Below are positions 6,320 through 8,151 of a DNA stretch of 8,151 nucleotides, piece after piece. Below the pieces are notes generated by a model. It had not been told where the DNA came from. It did not search any database and saw nothing but the letters and a program-made list of their open reading frames with translations. The position numbers and the translations under genes are program-made. The DNA is from Synergistaceae bacterium (GTDB lineage Bacteria; Synergistota; Synergistia; Synergistales; Aminobacteriaceae). The DNA lies in the NCBI GenBank assembly GCA_017447325.1, contig JAFSNU010000099.1, forward strand, positions 1 through 8,151, written 5' to 3'. The stretch's first letter is position 1. Every line of letters starts with the position of its first letter.

Positions 6320-8151
6320 GATTTTACTCCTGCTAAAGCTAAAATAAATAATAAGCTGAAGCTAAAATTAAAGCCCGAATTACAGCCTCCGCCTGAGCCG
6401 CCGCCGGATTTTTTAGAGCCGGAGCTTGAGCCTGAGTCTGAGTCAGAGCTTGAGCCGGATTTATTAGTGTTGTCTGAAATAGTGACGTCCATTTTAGTCC
6501 CGTTATAGCCGACATCATAATCATAAACTATCTTGGCAGGCTTTGACGCGAAAGTTAAAACGCCGCTTGAGTTGCTTGTGATTTCAATCTCGCTGCCGCT
6601 TGCGTCATAAGCTTTAATGTTGCTTATATTATCTAAGCTGCTTGAAGTGCTGTCGGCGGCTTTCACGCTTGCAACGCTTGCCGTGCTTGCGGCTATATAC
6701 GCGTTCAAGTCGAACTGATACGCCCCGCCGGAGCTTGTGATATTTAAGCCGCTTAATTTCTGACCGTAGCACTTTAATCTTTCGAGGCTGCTAAATATGC
6801 TGCTCGTTACGTCAAGCGCGGGCATTGAATTATTTTGACAGTCTAAACGTTTAAGCTGTTTGTTATCATCGACTTTAAGCTCGCCTAAATTATTATCGTC
6901 GCAAACGAGAATTGAAAGCCGCGTCGTGCTGAGCTTTATTTCAGTTAAATTATTAGAGTAGCAATATAATCTCTCAAGCATACGGCATGAGATTAAATCT
7001 AAAGTGCTTAAGCTGTTAGCGCTGCAGCTCAGGCTCTGTAAATTTTCGCAGCCGTCAACATTAATCGAACCTAAATTATTTGCACTGCACTCGAGATTAG
7101 TAAGCTGTGGGCAGCCGCTCACGTCTAAACTTTCCAAATTATTATTCTGGCAGTTTAAATTTTGTAAACTCTCACAGCCGGTCACGTCCAAGTTCGCGAT
7201 GCTTCCGCCGGAGCAGTCGAGCGTGTTTAAATTTGTGCAGCCGCTCACGTTAAGATCCTCGAGGCTGGTGCAGTTCTTGACGCTCAGTTCCTCCAATTTC
7301 TCGTTGTTCTTCACTTCTATATTCTGCAAGCTCGCGCAGTTGTCAGCCGTGACACTCGTCAATGATGAGTTCGCGTTCAGGTCAACATTCTCGAGGCCGT
7401 TGCAGTTTGTCAAGTCTATCGTCTCTAAATTCGTAAGCTCCTCCAGGCCCTCGAGGCTCGTTAAATTTTCGCTGTCAGTGATAACTAATTCTTTAACGGA
7501 CTCCTTCTCCTCGGTCGTCATCGCGGCGATGTCCTCAGCGAGATTTTTCGAGTCGGTCGTTATAACTGTCACCGGCGGCGCTGGCTCGGGCGTTGGCTCA
7601 GGTTCTGGTTCTGGCTCTGGTTCGGGTTCAGGCTCTGGCTCAGGCTCTGGCTCGGGCTCTGGATCGGGTTCAGGTTCAGGCTCAGGAGTCGGAGTCGGCT
7701 CTGGTTCGGGAGTTGGTTCTGGAGTCGGCTCTGGTTCAGGTTCGGGCTCGGGCGTGGTATTGCCGCCTGTGCCGCCGCTTCCGCTGTTGTCTTCAGGATC
7801 AGGCGTTGGAGTAGGAGTCGGGGACGGCGAAGGACTTGGGGACGGAGTTGGAGTTGGAGAGGGTGCGGGCGTCGGAATGCTGACCTTGACTGTTATATCT
7901 TTGCTCACGTCTGTATAATATTGTGATGCAACTCTTATTGTTGTTGTGCCTCCAGTTGTGCCGGCCGTTAGCGTTATCGTTCCGTTATCATCAGATACTG
8001 CTGTGAGTATGCTTGTGTCCATTCCTTCAGTTGACCATGATACGCCGCCGATAGCATTATCAGGGGAAAGTTCAGCAGTTAAAATTTTCGTCTCTCCGGC
8101 ATTGAGAGAAAGAATTCCGCCTTCGCCATCGTTAAGTCCAGAAACTTCTAT
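6301..8151 (-). CDS. Large surface protein, 5' end outside window: Big_2-like domain, Pro-rich linker, cysteine-ladder LRR, C-terminal sorting signal
   Basis: The frame stays open to the right edge, giving 616 visible residues. The Met at 8022 is internal, because the sequence before it (LNAGETKILTAELSPDNAIGGVSWS) is the first half of a bacterial Ig-like Big_2 domain, residues about 1-93 here. Next come a Pro-rich linker (about 93-193; Ser/Thr-Pro, Gly-rich, then Glu-Pro), about a dozen LRRs of 21-22 residues (about 220-465), and a post-LRR module (about 461-559, from KCYGQ to MDVTIS). A Ser/Gly/Asp/Lys-rich stretch precedes GGGCN (Cys590), a hydrophobic segment (about 594-609) and the tail KSCAKYF. 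The domain order implies an exported, surface-anchored binding protein; the signal peptide would lie beyond the window. Its last 19 bases overlap the downstream LRR gene, suggesting co-transcription and coupled translation. Function beyond likely adhesion or ligand binding cannot be assigned. Confidence 0.85.
   Translation of the reverse strand: MEVSGLNDGEGGILSLNAGETKILTAELSPDNAIGGVSWSTEGMDTSILTAVSDDNGTITLTAGTTGGTTTIRVASQYYTDVSKDITVKVSIPTPAPSPTPTPSPSPSPSPTPTPTPDPEDNSGSGGTGGNTTPEPEPEPEPTPEPTPEPEPTPTPEPEPEPDPEPEPEPEPEPEPEPEPEPEPEPTPEPAPPVTVITTDSKNLAEDIAAMTTEEKESVKELVITDSENLTSLEGLEELTNLETIDLTNCNGLENVDLNANSSLTSVTADNCASLQNIEVKNNEKLEELSVKNCTSLEDLNVSGCTNLNTLDCSGGSIANLDVTGCESLQNLNCQNNNLESLDVSGCPQLTNLECSANNLGSINVDGCENLQSLSCSANSLSTLDLISCRMLERLYCYSNNLTEIKLSTTRLSILVCDDNNLGELKVDDNKQLKRLDCQNNSMPALDVTSSIFSSLERLKCYGQKLSGLNITSSGGAYQFDLNAYIAASTASVASVKAADSTSSSLDNISNIKAYDASGSEIEITSNSSGVLTFASKPAKIVYDYDVGYNGTKMDVTISDNTNKSGSSSDSDSGSSSGSKKSGGGSGGGCNSGFNFSFSLLFILALAGVKSCAKYF
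6327..6331 (-). promoter_or_regulatory. Ribosome binding site of the small LRR gene, inside the upstream gene
   Basis: On the minus strand AGGAG (6331 down to 6327) is 7 bases from ATG at 6319. It lies within the last codons of the larger LRR gene, so ribosomes finishing that gene would pass directly over this site. Confidence 0.8.
7573..7875 (-). repeat. Low-complexity Pro-rich linker coding repeat (hexanucleotide-like)
   Basis: About 100 codons encode a Pro linker in three blocks: Ser/Thr/Ala-Pro (about 7790-7875), a short Gly/Ser/Thr spacer (about 7755-7790), and Glu-Pro with some Thr-Pro and Asp-Pro (about 7580-7752). On the plus strand the last block reads as degenerate GGNTCN hexamers, which keeps several frames free of stops and creates false plus-strand Gly-Ser ORFs. 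The linker probably extends the LRR head away from the Big_2 part. Repeat number may vary between strains. Confidence 0.85.

Noticed and set aside
6339..6524. Minus-strand 61-aa ORF
   Set aside because: Lies in another frame of the Ser/Gly-rich end of the larger LRR gene; its Ala/Gln-rich content comes from that repeat.
7593..7814. Plus-strand 73-aa ORF
   Set aside because: Another frame of the same low-complexity hexamer repeat, open only because the repeat lacks stops.
7573..7875. Possible CRISPR or satellite array
   Set aside because: There are no spaced direct repeats with unique spacers. The periodicity is a coding hexamer that matches Pro-x dipeptides in one frame.
7004..7918. Plus-strand 304-aa ORF rich in Ser-Gly repeats
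   Set aside because: It is antisense to the Pro-rich linker and LRR gene. The Gly-Ser run is the mirror of Glu-Pro codons; it has no ribosome site or recognisable domain.
6301..8022. LRR protein starting at the Met at 8022 (573 aa)
   Set aside because: The frame continues to the window edge and encodes the first half of the Big_2-like domain. The Met is internal and the gene is partial.

Overview
The window looks like a piece of chromosome from a Synergistota-type bacterium, probably host-associated. Two things suggest this. Both surface proteins at the right end finish in a Gly/Cys-rich motif (GGGCN and CGCN) followed by one hydrophobic segment, which resembles the Synergist-CTERM sorting signal. 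The coding style is also A+T-rich (TTA, AAT, AAA and ATT codons), mixed with GCG, GGC and CTC/GAG codons and G+C-rich terminators. The assignment is an inference from motifs, not from a database search.

Left edge (1-155): probably the last codons of an upstream plus-strand gene, then a strong terminator hairpin. A good sigma70-like promoter (TTGAAA, 18 bp, TATAAT) overlaps the hairpin and reads into the next gene.

Plus-strand operon (156-5355): five tightly packed genes for making and attaching a deoxy amino sugar. They are a GT-B glycosyltransferase that apparently starts at an ATA codon; a UDP-GlcNAc 4,6-dehydratase/5-epimerase (FnlA/CapE/WbjB type); an RmlD-like 4-ketosugar reductase; a CapF/FnlB-like reductase without the usual C-terminal cupin domain; and a UDP-GlcNAc 2-epimerase family protein (FnlC/CapG/WbjD). 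Together they should turn UDP-GlcNAc into an N-acetylated 6-deoxy-L-hexosamine nucleotide, UDP-L-FucNAc or UDP-L-QuiNAc, for a capsule, O-antigen or other surface glycan. Two reductases and a missing cupin leave the final stereochemistry open.

The operon ends at a bidirectional terminator (about 5352-5410) that it shares with the convergent minus-strand genes.

Minus-strand surface-protein pair (5420-8151, running off the right edge): the upstream gene (partial, 616 residues visible) encodes a Big_2-like domain, a long Pro-rich linker, cysteine-laddered leucine-rich repeats, a distinctive post-LRR module and a C-terminal sorting signal. The downstream gene (299 aa) overlaps it by 19 bp and is a compact relative: signal peptide, EF-hand-like loop, short LRR, the same post-LRR module and its own C-terminal anchor. 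They are probably co-transcribed and exported to the cell surface. The proteins are likely adhesins or binding proteins, but their ligands cannot be read from the sequence.

No tRNA, rRNA, CRISPR array, insertion sequence or phage gene was seen. The most unusual points are the ATA start, the cupin-less CapF next to a second reductase, the ATGGGC triplet repeat that forms the RmlD-like cofactor loop, the paired-cysteine LRR and the shared post-LRR module.
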